Part shown: in pieces, positions 24,159 to 32,416 of the stretch | How positions within the stretch are numbered: the first letter of the stretch is position 1 | Layout of the letters: the number at the start of each line of letters is the position of its first letter | Made by a program: the position numbers and the translations under genes | Assembly: GCA_910587445.1 (NCBI GenBank) | Contig: CAJULE010000025.1 | Location: 1-33,714 of the forward strand | Direction: 5' to 3' | DNA: 33,714 nucleotides | Source of the DNA: an uncultured Christensenellaceae bacterium | GTDB taxonomy: Bacteria; Bacillota; Clostridia; Christensenellales; Pumilibacteraceae | Notes under the pieces: generated by a model | What the model was told of the DNA's origin: nothing | Seen by the model: only the letters and a program-made list of their open reading frames with translations | Databases searched by the model: none

Positions 24159-24187
24159 ATTATACACTTATGCGAATAAAATGTCAA
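24159..24187 (-). promoter_or_regulatory. Consensus promoter of the H1-like/luxS operon
   Basis: On the minus strand TTGACA (24182-24187) and TATAAT (24159-24164) are perfect and spaced 17 bases apart, about 39 bases before the first start codon. High constitutive expression is expected. Confidence 0.88.
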
Positions 24188-24314
24188 ATATTTTACGCAT
24201 AAATTTCGATTCGGCGCATCTTTCACGTCAGAATGTTCATTTTTGCGCGATTTCGCATGATACGGCTTATACAGAAGCGGAATTATGAAAGTTTTTCAAC
24301 AAATTGAGCAAGCA

Positions 24315-24343
24315 TTGAAAGACGCGCAATGATATGATATAAT
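24315..24343 (+). promoter_or_regulatory. Promoter of the coiled-coil lipoprotein gene
   Basis: TTGAAA (24315-24320) and TATAAT (24338-24343) with a 17-base spacer, 44 bases before the start codon. Confidence 0.78.
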
Positions 24344-24387
24344 CAAATGGGAGTATTATTGTACTTGATAAAAAAGGAGAGAGAATC

Positions 24388-25137
24388 ATGAGAGCAGTTA
24401 AAAAAGTTATAGTATTGCTGTCGGCGGTCGTTTTGGGCTGTGCCTGTCTTTTTACCGTGGGTTGCGCAAATGAAGAATTGTTGCAAAAAATCGATTCGCT
24501 TGCCGAAAAGGTGGAAACGCTCGAGGGAGAGAATATATCGCTTACGGAAAAGCTCGGAGAACTGCAGACGGAAAACGAAGAGCTTGCGGAAAAGCTTGCC
24601 AAAGCAGAAGAGGAACAACGCGAGCACATTTTGGAAACGTCATATCAAAATATGTTTGTTTTCGATATTTGGAGACCTACGTCCGGAATAAGAAACAATC
24701 GCATAACATTCAATTATCCGGATTCCGAAATTTCATTTGAATGCACCGTGGAATCGGGGCTTTTATGTGGCTACAGAGAATCGGCGAATATTGAAACGCT
24801 TGTTAAAACTAAAACTTGCAAGTCCGGAGACCAGATAAGTTGGCACACGACAAACAACGGATGGTTAGCTCATGATTTTATAGATGTGCTTATCAAGAAA
24901 GGGAATACGACGCTCGGTTATGCGGTCATATATATTACGAGGCTTAAAGACGAGTATCATAGGTTTATGTTCAATGCCGAAGTTTTGACGGCATATTGTC
25001 CGTATAAGAACGGATATATAGGTGATTTATCTTCGGACGAACTTGTGCGGTTGAGAATAGCGGAAGCAAAAGAGACCGTCGCCGAAAGAAACAAAGATCT
25101 GGATGCATTCATGGAAGAATGGCAAAGTAAGAATTAA
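24388..25137 (+). CDS. Coiled-coil lipoprotein of unknown function
   Basis: This 249-residue protein has a signal peptide with two possible lipobox cysteines: Cys18 (VVLGC, the better match) or Cys26. Residues 28-75 form a heptad-rich coiled coil (ELLQKIDSLAEKVETLEGEN onward), likely a spacer or dimerisation stalk. The rest is a beta-rich extracellular domain (FVFDIWRPTSGIRNNRITFNY to about residue 215), which I did not recognise, ending in a charged helix. AAGGAGA lies upstream of the start. A second small exported protein gene follows after 15 bases. Confidence 0.78.
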   Translation: MRAVKKVIVLLSAVVLGCACLFTVGCANEELLQKIDSLAEKVETLEGENISLTEKLGELQTENEELAEKLAKAEEEQREHILETSYQNMFVFDIWRPTSGIRNNRITFNYPDSEISFECTVESGLLCGYRESANIETLVKTKTCKSGDQISWHTTNNGWLAHDFIDVLIKKGNTTLGYAVIYITRLKDEYHRFMFNAEVLTAYCPYKNGYIGDLSSDELVRLRIAEAKETVAERNKDLDAFMEEWQSKN

Positions 25138-25152
25138 AAGGAGAATTGAACA

Positions 25153-25422
25153 ATGAAAGTAACAATGAAAAAGATAAAGATTGCGAGTTGGACAGTTCTT
25201 GCTTTGCTGAGCTGTGGAATTTTTGTGACATCATTGGCGAAAATATCACAGATATTCTATGTTAATGCGGCAGGCGCCGACGAACTAAAGGACAGTACTC
25301 TTGTCGGACCTGATTATGATGTTGATAATTGGAATTGTTATGCTTTCGCCATAGGATATGAACATACCGAAAATAAATCGGGTATAGCGCATGGGGGTTC
25401 GATACAAACACTTTTGCCGTAA
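25153..25422 (+). CDS. Truncated exported cysteine-peptidase-like fragment
   Basis: This 89-residue protein has an N-terminal signal/transmembrane segment (KIKIASWTVLALLSCGIFVT) and then DVDNWNCYAFAIGYEH. NCYAFA resembles the start of a papain-like cysteine-peptidase domain, where Cys opens the catalytic helix, but only about 30 residues follow before the stop. The 3' part is missing: a terminator begins about 25 bases later, so this looks like a deleted gene remnant. AAGGAG is well placed, and it lies 15 bases after the lipoprotein gene. It could alternatively be a short exported peptide. Confidence 0.55.
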   Translation: MKVTMKKIKIASWTVLALLSCGIFVTSLAKISQIFYVNAAGADELKDSTLVGPDYDVDNWNCYAFAIGYEHTENKSGIAHGGSIQTLLP

Positions 25423-25446
25423 GGCAAGTTTACTTTCTAAATGAAC

Positions 25447-25484
25447 AAAAAAAAATTGCGGCGCAGCGTACGTCGCAATTTTCG
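25447..25484. terminator. Bidirectional terminator between the truncated gene and leuA
   Basis: Arms 25452-25463 and 25471-25482 pair over 12 bp with one G-U pair. An A run before the stem reads as a T run on the minus strand, so it is strong for leuA. Confidence 0.85.
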
Positions 25485-25505
25485 AGTATTTTCGAAATTC
25501 GAAAA

Positions 25506-27173
25506 CTATCTTTTTATGAGCTTGTCAAACGAGCCGATCAGGGCTTTTATCGAGGCTTTCATTATGTCGGTATCTATGCCGCAGGCAAAGTGCGTCTTTC
25601 CTGCCAAGCCGTCGCTTATGCCGACGTACGCCGCGGCGCGGGAGTGAGAGCCCGCCTCGAGCGCGTGTTCGGTGTACAGGACGGTCGAAAAAGTCGCTTT
25701 GAAGTGAGTTTTGAGCGCATTCGCCGTAGCGTCGAGCTGTCCGTTGCCGCTTCCCTTCAAAAGAAGAGGAGCTCCGTTTTCCAAAAGCTCGAGCGTCACA
25801 AACGTCTTGTCGTCCTTTCTTTCGAGTGAGTAAGCCGAAAGCTCGAGAGGACAGCAGATATTGACATAGCTGTTTACGAACACGTCGCGAACCTCGTCGG
25901 GGGAGAGCTCGCGCTTCAATTTATCCGAAGCGTGTTTTACGGTATAGCCGCAATCCTCGCGCATTTTCGGCGGAAGATCGAAGCCGTACCGCTTTTCGAG
26001 CAGATATCCTATGCCGCCTTTTCCCGATTGCGAGTTTATGCGAATGACGTCGCCCTCGTAGTCTCTGCCGAGGTCCTTCGGATCTATGGGAAGATACGGC
26101 ACGTCCCAGTGCGCAGGCTTTTTGGTTTCGCGCCACTTGAAGCCCTTTGCGATTGCGTCTTGGTGCGAGCCCGAAAACGCCGTAAACACGAGCTTTCCCG
26201 CATACGGCTGGCGGGGCGGGACAGTCATCGCCGTCAGCTTTTCATAGACGGCTACGGCTTCGTTTATGTCGGAAAAGTCGAGCATGGGGTCGACTCCCTG
26301 GCAATACATATTCAGCGCGAGCGTAACGATGTCGACATTGCCCGTGCGTTCGCCGTTGCCGAAAAGAGTGCCCTCTATGCGGTCGGCTCCGGCGAGCAGA
26401 GCCATTTCCGCGTCTGCCACGCCGCTGCCTCTGTCGTTGTGCGGGTGAGAGGACAGCACGACGGCGTCGCGGTATTTCAGATTTTTGTTTATGTATTCCA
26501 CCTGGCAGGCGTAGACGTGCGGCATACTGCACGAGACCGTAACGGGCAGATTGATAATCGCCTTTTTGTCCGCCGTCGGTTTCCACACGTCGAGTACGGC
26601 GTTGCATACCTTAAGCGCGTATTCGGGCTCGGTGCCCGTAAAGCTTTCGGGAGAGTATTCGAAGCTATAATCTCCGCCGTCTCGCGCGGCGAGTTCCTTC
26701 AAGAGCTTGGCTCCGTCGGTCGCTATTTTAAGGATCTCGGCTTTGTCTTTGCCGAAAACCTGTTCGCGCTGGGCGACGGAAGTCGAATTATACAGGTGAA
26801 CGATTACGTTTTTTGCGCCGCGTATCGCCTCGAACGTGCGCTTTATGATGTGTTCGCGGCTCTGCGTCAGCACCTGAAGCGTTACGTCGTCGGGAATAAG
26901 GTCGTCCTCGATGAGCCTTCGCGTGAACTCGTATTCGGTTTCGGATGCGGCGGGAAAGCCTATCTCTATTTCCTTAAATCCGACTTTGACGAGATAGGCG
27001 AAAAACTCGAGCTTTTCCTCGAGCGTCATGGGATTTATGAGCGCCTGATTTCCGTCGCGCAGATCCACCGAGCACCATACGGGCGGACGTTCTATTTTGG
27101 TTTTCTTCGTCCATTCGAAGCAATCCGCAGGCGGCATATGAAAGAGAGTCGTATATTTTTCCGTATTTTTCAC
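25506..27173 (-). CDS. leuA: 2-isopropylmalate synthase
   Basis: This 555-residue protein makes the first leucine intermediate from acetyl-CoA and 2-oxoisovalerate. The length and the sequence RPPVWCSVDLRDGNQALINPM match the longer LeuA type, as in yeast and actinobacteria, and not the short Bacillus type. SSHPHNDRGSGVADAE and FGNGERTGNVDI are the metal and substrate loops. The C-terminal 120 residues are the leucine-binding regulatory domain, so feedback inhibition is expected. It starts at GTG with AAGGAG about 12 bases upstream. It stands alone with no other leu genes nearby. Confidence 0.95.
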   Translation of the reverse strand: MKNTEKYTTLFHMPPADCFEWTKKTKIERPPVWCSVDLRDGNQALINPMTLEEKLEFFAYLVKVGFKEIEIGFPAASETEYEFTRRLIEDDLIPDDVTLQVLTQSREHIIKRTFEAIRGAKNVIVHLYNSTSVAQREQVFGKDKAEILKIATDGAKLLKELAARDGGDYSFEYSPESFTGTEPEYALKVCNAVLDVWKPTADKKAIINLPVTVSCSMPHVYACQVEYINKNLKYRDAVVLSSHPHNDRGSGVADAEMALLAGADRIEGTLFGNGERTGNVDIVTLALNMYCQGVDPMLDFSDINEAVAVYEKLTAMTVPPRQPYAGKLVFTAFSGSHQDAIAKGFKWRETKKPAHWDVPYLPIDPKDLGRDYEGDVIRINSQSGKGGIGYLLEKRYGFDLPPKMREDCGYTVKHASDKLKRELSPDEVRDVFVNSYVNICCPLELSAYSLERKDDKTFVTLELLENGAPLLLKGSGNGQLDATANALKTHFKATFSTVLYTEHALEAGSHSRAAAYVGISDGLAGKTHFACGIDTDIMKASIKALIGSFDKLIKR

Positions 27174-27217
27174 GTTGAGAGCACCGCTCCTTATAGATTT
27201 AACGATTTATACAAATA

Positions 27218-27245
27218 AAGTGTTATGTACGACATTATAACACTT
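27218..27245. promoter_or_regulatory. Perfect inverted repeat over the leuA promoter
   Basis: AAGTGTTAT (27218-27226) and ATAACACTT (27237-27245) are exact 9-bp arms around 10 bases. One arm overlaps the leuA -10 hexamer and the other spans the likely transcription start. This is where a repressor would block leuA. The binding protein is not known. Confidence 0.7.
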
Positions 27246-27263
27246 ACAAGGCGGCTGTGTCAA
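27234..27263 (-). promoter_or_regulatory. Promoter of leuA
   Basis: On the minus strand TTGACA (27258-27263) and TATAAT (27234-27239) are perfect hexamers with an 18-base spacer. The leader is only about 55 bases, too short for a T-box. Confidence 0.82.
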
Positions 27264-27324
27264 ACGATTTTCCCGCACGGCTTTTTCGTCTTGCTTTTTT
27301 CTCGAAAAAAGTAAGGGGTTTTGT

Positions 27325-27353
27325 TTGCAAACTTTTTTGCTTTGTGCTATAAT
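27325..27353 (+). promoter_or_regulatory. Promoter of guaA
   Basis: TTGCAA (27325-27330) and TATAAT (27348-27353) with a 17-base spacer, 40 bases before the guaA start. Confidence 0.75.
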
Positions 27354-27393
27354 AGGTGCATAAATTTTCGCGCAAGACAAGGAGAAAAAAGCA

Positions 27394-28920
27394 ATGGACA
27401 ATCAGACCGTAGTCGTACTCGATTTCGGCGGACAGTACAACCAGCTTATAGCGCGCAGGGTGCGCGAATGCGGCGTGTATTGCGAGCTTTTGCCGTACAA
27501 TACGAAAATCGAAAAGCTCAAGAAGCTCGATCCCATAGGTATAATTTTGACGGGCGGACCCAATTCCGTGACCGAAAAGGGCGCACCCGTTCTTTCCGAG
27601 GACGTTTTAAAGCTCGGCGTGCCCATTCTCGGAATTTGCTACGGCTGTCAGCTTTTGTCGTTTATGCACGGCGGCACGGTCGCGGGCGGCGCACGCGAGT
27701 ACGGCAAGCGCACGCTTAAGGTGAGCGGCGGCGCGCTCTTTAAAGACGTGCCCGAAGAGTCGGTTTGCTGGATGAGCCACAGCTACTATGTCGGCAAAGC
27801 TCCGAAGGGCTGTATCGTTACGGCAAGCACGGACACTTGCCCCACGGCGGCATACGAGAACGCGAAAGAAAAATATTACGGCGTTCAGTTCCACCCCGAG
27901 GTCATGCATACACGGTACGGCATGAAGGTGCTCGAAAATTTCCTTTTCGGAGTGTGCGGCGCGAAAGGCGATTGGACTATGAAGAACTTTGCCGAAAGGA
28001 CGATTGCCGCATTGAAGGAAAAGATAGGCGATAAAAAAGTGCTTTGCGCGCTCTCGGGCGGAGTGGACAGCGCGGTTGCGGCTACGCTCGTACATAAGGC
28101 GTGCAAAAATCTCGTCTGCGTGTTCGTCGATCACGGTCTGCTTCGTAAGGGCGAGGCGGAAGAGGTCGAGCGCGTGTTCCGTGACGAGCAGGGCATGAAC
28201 CTCATAACCGTCGACGCGTCCGAAAGATTTTTGAAAAAACTTGCGGGCGTCACCGAACCCGAAGCAAAGCGCAAGATCATAGGCGAAGAATTCATAAGGG
28301 TTTTCGAAGAGGAAGCGAAAAAGATAGGTCATGTGGACTATCTCGTTCAGGGTACTATCTATCCCGACGTAATAGAGAGCGGTCTCGGCGAGTCCGCTAA
28401 GATAAAGAGCCACCACAATGTCGGCGCGCTTCCCGACGTAATCGATTTCGAAGAGATAGTCGAGCCGCTTCGCGATCTGTTCAAAGACGAAGTGAGAAAG
28501 TGCGGCTTCGAAATAGGCTTGCCGCGTCCGATAGTAATGCGTCAGCCCTTCCCTGGACCCGGACTTGCCATAAGAATAATAGGCGACATAACGCGTGACA
28601 AGCTTTCTATACTGCGCGACGCGGACTATATTTTCCGCGAAGAAATAGCGCGTGCCGGTCTCGACGAGGAGATTTGGCAGTATTTTGCCGTACTTACGGG
28701 CGCGCGCAGCGTTGGCGTAATGGGCGACGAGCGTACATACGATTATACTCTCGCGCTTCGCGGCGTAACGAGCGTCGACGGCATGACCGCCGATTGGGCG
28801 CGTATTCCGTATGACGTACTCGAAACGGTGAGCAACCGTATTGTCAACGAAGTCGGGCACATCAATCGCATTGTTTATGATATAACTTCGAAGCCGCCGG
28901 CGACTATCGAATGGGAATAA
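27394..28920 (+). CDS. guaA: GMP synthase (glutamine-hydrolysing)
   Basis: This 508-residue protein converts XMP to GMP. The N-terminal class I glutamine amidotransferase has nucleophile Cys82 (LGICYGCQLLS) and the His-Glu pair in VQFHPEV. The ATP-pyrophosphatase domain starts with the P-loop SGGVDS (residues 221-226). The dimerisation domain ends in the conserved KPPATIEWE. It is full length with AAGGAG upstream. No purine riboswitch is visible in the short 5' region. Confidence 0.97.
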   Translation: MDNQTVVVLDFGGQYNQLIARRVRECGVYCELLPYNTKIEKLKKLDPIGIILTGGPNSVTEKGAPVLSEDVLKLGVPILGICYGCQLLSFMHGGTVAGGAREYGKRTLKVSGGALFKDVPEESVCWMSHSYYVGKAPKGCIVTASTDTCPTAAYENAKEKYYGVQFHPEVMHTRYGMKVLENFLFGVCGAKGDWTMKNFAERTIAALKEKIGDKKVLCALSGGVDSAVAATLVHKACKNLVCVFVDHGLLRKGEAEEVERVFRDEQGMNLITVDASERFLKKLAGVTEPEAKRKIIGEEFIRVFEEEAKKIGHVDYLVQGTIYPDVIESGLGESAKIKSHHNVGALPDVIDFEEIVEPLRDLFKDEVRKCGFEIGLPRPIVMRQPFPGPGLAIRIIGDITRDKLSILRDADYIFREEIARAGLDEEIWQYFAVLTGARSVGVMGDERTYDYTLALRGVTSVDGMTADWARIPYDVLETVSNRIVNEVGHINRIVYDITSKPPATIEWE

Positions 28921-28939
28921 TGCTTGAGCTGATATAAGC

Positions 28940-29060
28940 GTCGCATTTCATTGTCAGACTTGCGTTTTCGCTTGGTCATGTACGCAGTAGTACATTCCCT
29001 GCGCAAAATCCGCGTCTTTCTCGAACTGCTCGCTTCTTTCCGCTCAAGGGCGTAGTTTTC
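28940..29060. other. Unusual intergenic segment after guaA
   Basis: Within the 285-base gap, this stretch is not AT-rich like other gaps and contains small hairpins: GCG/CGC (28962-28964, 28969-28971) and ATGTAC/GTACAT (28978-28983, 28990-28995). On the minus strand it reads without stops for 25 codons, including FEKDADFAQGMYYCVHDQAK. I recall similar sequence between genes in other clostridial genomes, so it may be a dispersed repeat or structured RNA. It could equally be a decayed gene end. Confidence 0.4.
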
Positions 29061-29075
29061 TCCGTGCGAGGGTGT

Positions 29076-29094
29076 CGGAAACGGTTTCCGTTTT
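29076..29094 (+). terminator. Possible terminator of guaA
   Basis: CGGAAA (29076-29081) and TTTCCG (29085-29090) pair around 3 bases and are followed by four T. It is 155 bases after the guaA stop, so read-through to this point would be needed. Confidence 0.45.
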
Positions 29095-29205
29095 GTGATT
29101 ATCTAAGTCGTTTGTGTTTGTACTTAATCCTAAGGGATTGCTTTCGTAGACGGAAGAATAGTGGAAGTGCCGAAAACGATAATGTAAACAAGGAATCTCA
29201 ATACC

Positions 29206-30177
29206 ATGACAAAACCTTTCGGGTGGGCGTTCGTCGGAGCGGGCGGGATAGCGCGTTCCGTCGCAAAGAGAATATTTCCAAGCGGCAGGCACAAGCTTGT
29301 TTCCGTGTACAATCGCACGCTTTCGCGCGCCGTCGAGCTTGCCGAAAAGTACGGAGCGACCGCATACGAGAGCCTCGAGGAAGCCGTGACGGCGGACGGT
29401 GTGGACGGCGTGTATGTAAACGTCACGAACAACGTGCATTTCGAATATGCAGTGAAAGCTTTGGAGTGCGGCAAGCCCGTACTTCTCGAAAAGCCCATGG
29501 TGACTCGTGCCGAACAGCTCGAAAGGCTTATGGAAGTCGCGAAGGAAAGGGACGTGTACCTTGCGGAAGCGATGTGGACGTGGTACTCCGATCAGGCAAT
29601 CGGCGTAAGGGAACTCGTGTCGGGCGGCGAGCTCGGAAAAGTCCGTCATGCGGAAATTTCTCTGTGCCTTCCCATAGCGTTTTCGAAGAAAAACCGTCTT
29701 TTGCGCCCCGAGCTTGCGGGCGGTGCGCTTCTCGACCTCGGGATATATCCCGTCACATACGCATACCGACTTTTCGGATACCCGAAAGCCGTACGGAGCG
29801 CGGCGAAGTTTAAATACTGCGTCGATACGAGCGACGACATTAAATTCGTTTACGAAGATTTCGAAGTCGACATAAAGACGAGTATTCGCTCGCTTCGCGG
29901 CAAGGGCGAAAGCATGAAGATAGTTTGCGAGAGGGGAACGGTCAGATCGGGGTATTATCACAGCGGCGCGAGCTTTAATGTGCGCGGCGAAAAAAATATG
30001 CGCTTTCCCGCGGACAAAAACGCCATGCTCACTCAGTTCGACCGCGTTGCGGCGGAGATAGGCGAAGGACTTAAGGAGAGCCGGTACGTGCCGCTTGCTT
30101 GCTCGCTCGATACCGCGCGGATCCTCGACGCAATCAGGCGCGATATAGGGCTGGAATTTCCCTTTGAAAAACGATAA
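29206..30177 (+). CDS. Gfo/Idh/MocA family NAD(P)-dependent oxidoreductase
   Basis: This 323-residue protein has an N-terminal Rossmann domain with GAGGIARSVAKRI (residues 10-22), then VYVNVTNNVHFEYAVKALECGKPVLLEKPM, where the EKP motif supplies the catalytic-site lysine of the family. The C-terminal alpha/beta domain starts with the YLAEAMWTWY region and has GGALLDLGIYPVTYAYRLFG. The family oxidises or epimerises sugars, inositols or trans-dihydrodiols; the substrate cannot be read here. It appears monocistronic, with an imperfect terminator after it. Confidence 0.9.
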   Translation: MTKPFGWAFVGAGGIARSVAKRIFPSGRHKLVSVYNRTLSRAVELAEKYGATAYESLEEAVTADGVDGVYVNVTNNVHFEYAVKALECGKPVLLEKPMVTRAEQLERLMEVAKERDVYLAEAMWTWYSDQAIGVRELVSGGELGKVRHAEISLCLPIAFSKKNRLLRPELAGGALLDLGIYPVTYAYRLFGYPKAVRSAAKFKYCVDTSDDIKFVYEDFEVDIKTSIRSLRGKGESMKIVCERGTVRSGYYHSGASFNVRGEKNMRFPADKNAMLTQFDRVAAEIGEGLKESRYVPLACSLDTARILDAIRRDIGLEFPFEKR

Positions 30178-30210
30178 AAGCGGTCGTTTCGAACGGATAA
30201 AGAAAATCAC

Positions 30211-30243
30211 GTCGACGGGAAAACCCGACTCGGCGTTTTTTTG
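30211..30243 (+). terminator. Imperfect terminator after the oxidoreductase
   Basis: CGGG and CCCG (30216-30219, 30224-30227) close on AAAA, and a bulged outer stem is followed by seven T residues. Confidence 0.65.
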
Positions 30244-30275
30244 TTCGGGCAGTATGCCGAGAGTAAAAAAATTAC

Positions 30276-30304
30276 TTGACTTTGACAGTGTAAAATGGTA
30301 TAGT
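30276..30304 (+). promoter_or_regulatory. Promoter of the surface-protein pair
   Basis: TTGACT (30276-30281) and TATAGT (30299-30304) with a 17-base spacer, about 70 bases before the start codon. Confidence 0.72.
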
Positions 30305-30373
30305 AATATGTGATAATCGGTGTATTTTTTTCCGCACTGTTTTATGCGGAAACTCGCTTTGAAGGAGCTTACT

Positions 30374-32416
30374 ATGAGAGATATGCGAAGGAAGAGGAAC
30401 ATGACGTCCGCGAGACTTGCAGCTGTTGTTTGCTGGGCGCTCGCATTTGCGCTTTTTATGTCTCTGACGTTGGGATTCGCAGGCTATGCCGTTGTGCGGG
30501 CGGAAGGAGACAGAACGCTTCTTGCGCTTACGGCGGACTCGTTTGCTCCCGTGCCCGAGGGCTCCGCAAGGCTGTGGCGTCTTAAGATAGAAGAGGATAA
30601 CTCGAGTGAAAATTATGCCACTCTGCTCGATAAGACGATATATCACGACACGAACGCGGAGGGCGAGATCGTTATGGGAACTCTCGACGACGCGTACGCT
30701 CGGTTCAGAGATAAGACGCTTGATCTCGAGTTTGCTCCCGAATACAAGGTCGTCGGCGACATCGACATCGCAACGCTTGAAAAGAGCGGCGTAAAGTTCT
30801 CCTACGCGCACCACGACGCGGATACATCCGCAGTGCTTACGAGTCTCAGGGGTTCGAGGCAGAGCGTAATACATATAAGGACGACGATGACGGCGGATTT
30901 TTCGAAATCGAGCTATCGGCTCGGCAACGTGAGTTCCTCTAATTTCGGGATTAGCGACGAGGATACGCTTATTGTCGTAAAGGAATGGTACATAGTGAAC
31001 GTCGCCAATCTTTTGCGCGACGAACACGGGGAATATGCAGTATTTTCGGACCGTGAGTACGGCGACGATTACGCGCTCGTTTCGCCTCGTCCCGGACACG
31101 GCGACACGGTGGTGTGGACGCTTTCCCGCGGAAGAACGAGAGTTTCCCGTTTTGCGGTCGTGTTCGGCGAGGACGGAAAGGAAAAGCTTTACGACACGAC
31201 TACGCCCGACGGCATAGTGCCGGATATGAACGAGCCGCTCGAAGGTACTTTCAAAGACAGGCTGAACGGTCTTGATGTCGGCGAATATACGCTTACGGGC
31301 GAGCTTGCCGAATACGTTTCGGGAGACAGCCACACGCATTGGTGGGAAGCGAACGGCGCCGTGCTTGACGATTACGGAACGTACTATCATGCAATAACTC
31401 ATACGTTTACTTTTAAAATCACGCCTTACGACGTGTCCGAACCGAATGCCGAAGAGGGCGGCGGCAAGAAGATAAGCGTCGATAGGTACGTCGCCGAATA
31501 TACGGGCAGCCCCGTAGAGCCGTGGGATATGGTTGTGCGCTTTAACGGCGCCAAGCTGACTCTCGGAGTCGACTACGATCTCGAATTTTACGACAACGTG
31601 AATTCGGGCAGAATGGGCGTAAGGATAATCGGCAAAAACAACTTTAAGGGCGTGACGACGACAAACAACGTCATTATCGGCAACGTCGAAAACGGTTGGT
31701 TGGAAACGCCGCACATAAATCGCTGGATATACGGCACTTACGACAAAAAGGTCAACATCTTGACCGCCGTTCCGAAGTACTTGTACGACGACGAAAAGGT
31801 TCTGTTTTCGGTCTATATGACGGACGGCGAAAATATGACGCCGATAGAGAGCCTTCGGGACTTTTATCTCGTCAAATCGGAATACGACGACGAGCTTTTG
31901 GTGCCCGACGACATAGCCGCGCTCTTTGCCGAGCTCGACGCGGGCGATTACGTTCTGCGTGCAAGGCTCGAAGATACGACGAGCTACGGTGCGCTCGATT
32001 CGTACACCGACTTCAGAATTTTGCAGGCGGAAAACCGTTGGGCGAGCGCGCCTACCGTCATACAGTGGGCAAGCGACGATTACGACGACAATATCAAACA
32101 CATAGTTGCCGTGCCTCTGTACGGCTCGGAAAGCGACGTTAAGATGATCGTCAGGAACTCCGCCGGCACTGTGGTCTACGACAGTACACGTGACGGAGAA
32201 AGCGTGCTTAAAGCGCTCAAGAAAGGTACGTATACATTGACGGTATCCGTAAGCGAGACGGTAAATTATACAGGTCTTACGACCGACGTCGAGTTCGAGG
32301 TGCTGCGCGGAAGTACGGAGATCATAATTGCGATTGCGATCATAAGCGCATTCGACGTCTTGCTCATAGCGGCGCTCGTCGTGCTGTTCGTCCTTGCGAG
32401 AAGGAGGAAGAGCTGA
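30374..32416 (+). CDS. Large cell-surface protein with C-terminal anchor helix
   Basis: This 680-residue protein has a signal peptide (residues 1-45, RLAAVVCWALAFALFMSLTL core) and a C-terminal helix (IIIAIAIISAFDVLLIAALV) followed by ARRRKS, so nearly all of it is outside. One segment around residues 370-440 (YTGSPVEPWDMVVRFNGAKL... GVDYDLEF...IIGKNNFKGVTTT) matches the bacterial Ig-like pattern common in clostridial surface proteins. After it two related modules repeat, each opening with a Trp-containing turn (GWLETP and RWASAP) and ending with a GDYVLRA or GTYTLTV strand. No LPXTG motif is present. I chose ATG 30374 because AAGGAG lies 6 bases upstream. The stop overlaps the next start by one base. 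Binding or structural function is unknown. Confidence 0.78.
   Translation: MRDMRRKRNMTSARLAAVVCWALAFALFMSLTLGFAGYAVVRAEGDRTLLALTADSFAPVPEGSARLWRLKIEEDNSSENYATLLDKTIYHDTNAEGEIVMGTLDDAYARFRDKTLDLEFAPEYKVVGDIDIATLEKSGVKFSYAHHDADTSAVLTSLRGSRQSVIHIRTTMTADFSKSSYRLGNVSSSNFGISDEDTLIVVKEWYIVNVANLLRDEHGEYAVFSDREYGDDYALVSPRPGHGDTVVWTLSRGRTRVSRFAVVFGEDGKEKLYDTTTPDGIVPDMNEPLEGTFKDRLNGLDVGEYTLTGELAEYVSGDSHTHWWEANGAVLDDYGTYYHAITHTFTFKITPYDVSEPNAEEGGGKKISVDRYVAEYTGSPVEPWDMVVRFNGAKLTLGVDYDLEFYDNVNSGRMGVRIIGKNNFKGVTTTNNVIIGNVENGWLETPHINRWIYGTYDKKVNILTAVPKYLYDDEKVLFSVYMTDGENMTPIESLRDFYLVKSEYDDELLVPDDIAALFAELDAGDYVLRARLEDTTSYGALDSYTDFRILQAENRWASAPTVIQWASDDYDDNIKHIVAVPLYGSESDVKMIVRNSAGTVVYDSTRDGESVLKALKKGTYTLTVSVSETVNYTGLTTDVEFEVLRGSTEIIIAIAIISAFDVLLIAALVVLFVLARRRKS

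Noticed and set aside
27174..27233. T-box or leucine attenuator before leuA
   Set aside because: The promoter leaves a leader of about 55 bases with no specifier stem, T-box sequence or run of Leu codons.
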